Source: UBA5177 sp002413265 (GTDB lineage Bacteria > Chloroflexota > UBA5177). Taken from it: a DNA stretch of 5,308 bases. The stretch covers positions 1-5,308 of the forward strand of contig DAIORV010000148.1 of assembly GCA_036752825.1 (NCBI GenBank), written 5' to 3'. Positions 5,301 through 5,308 of the stretch are shown piece after piece. Position 1 is the stretch's first letter. Every line of letters begins with the position of its first letter. The translations under genes and the position numbers were made by a program. The notes under the pieces are model-generated. The model was not told the DNA's origin. It ran no database searches and saw nothing but the letters and a program-made list of their open reading frames with translations.

Positions 5301-5308
5301 GTTTGTGC

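Overview
The window is high-GC bacterial DNA with compact operons, several GTG starts and 4-nt stop/start overlaps. The protein families (a COG2345-type HTH regulator, DUF2267, a FixX-type ferredoxin, a MarR/MFS pair and a single-domain universal stress protein) fit a soil or sediment Actinomycetota-like bacterium, or a high-GC neighbour such as Dormibacterota or Chloroflexota. The sequence alone does not settle the phylum. All recognisable genes lie on the + strand.

Region 1 (2-2035) is a tight four-gene run. It opens with the C-terminal end of a SufR/COG2345-like regulator that carries three cysteines. This overlaps a protein with an N-terminal zinc ribbon and a degenerate hemerythrin-like helical domain. 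A DUF2267 protein follows, then a two-cluster FixX ferredoxin with an unusual N-terminal extension. The spacing (overlap, 6-nt gap, 4-nt overlap) suggests one transcript. The shared theme of possible Fe-S sensing, a possible metal-binding helical bundle and Fe-S electron transfer suggests a redox, iron or NO-related function, which is inference.

Region 2 (2036-2432) contains no intact gene. It holds the remains of a patatin-like phospholipase (RssA/NTE family) that can be read only by changing frame twice and that lacks its N-terminal half. Directly before the next gene is a perfect 10-bp palindrome overlapping a possible -10 box.

Region 3 (2433-4150) is a classical pair: a MarR-family regulator, probably leaderless and self-regulated, translationally coupled to a 12-TM-type MFS exporter.

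Region 4 (4151-5308) has a 346-bp gap with no convincing gene, a universal stress protein with a good Shine-Dalgarno site and a complete nucleotide-binding motif, and a spacer rich in inverted repeats. Last comes the 5' part of a tRNA-Thr(UGU) whose T arm and 3' acceptor strand are not found where they should be. Strong hairpins follow it, one of which can also pair with the tRNA 5' half. The tRNA is either broken or interrupted by an intron that runs past the window end.
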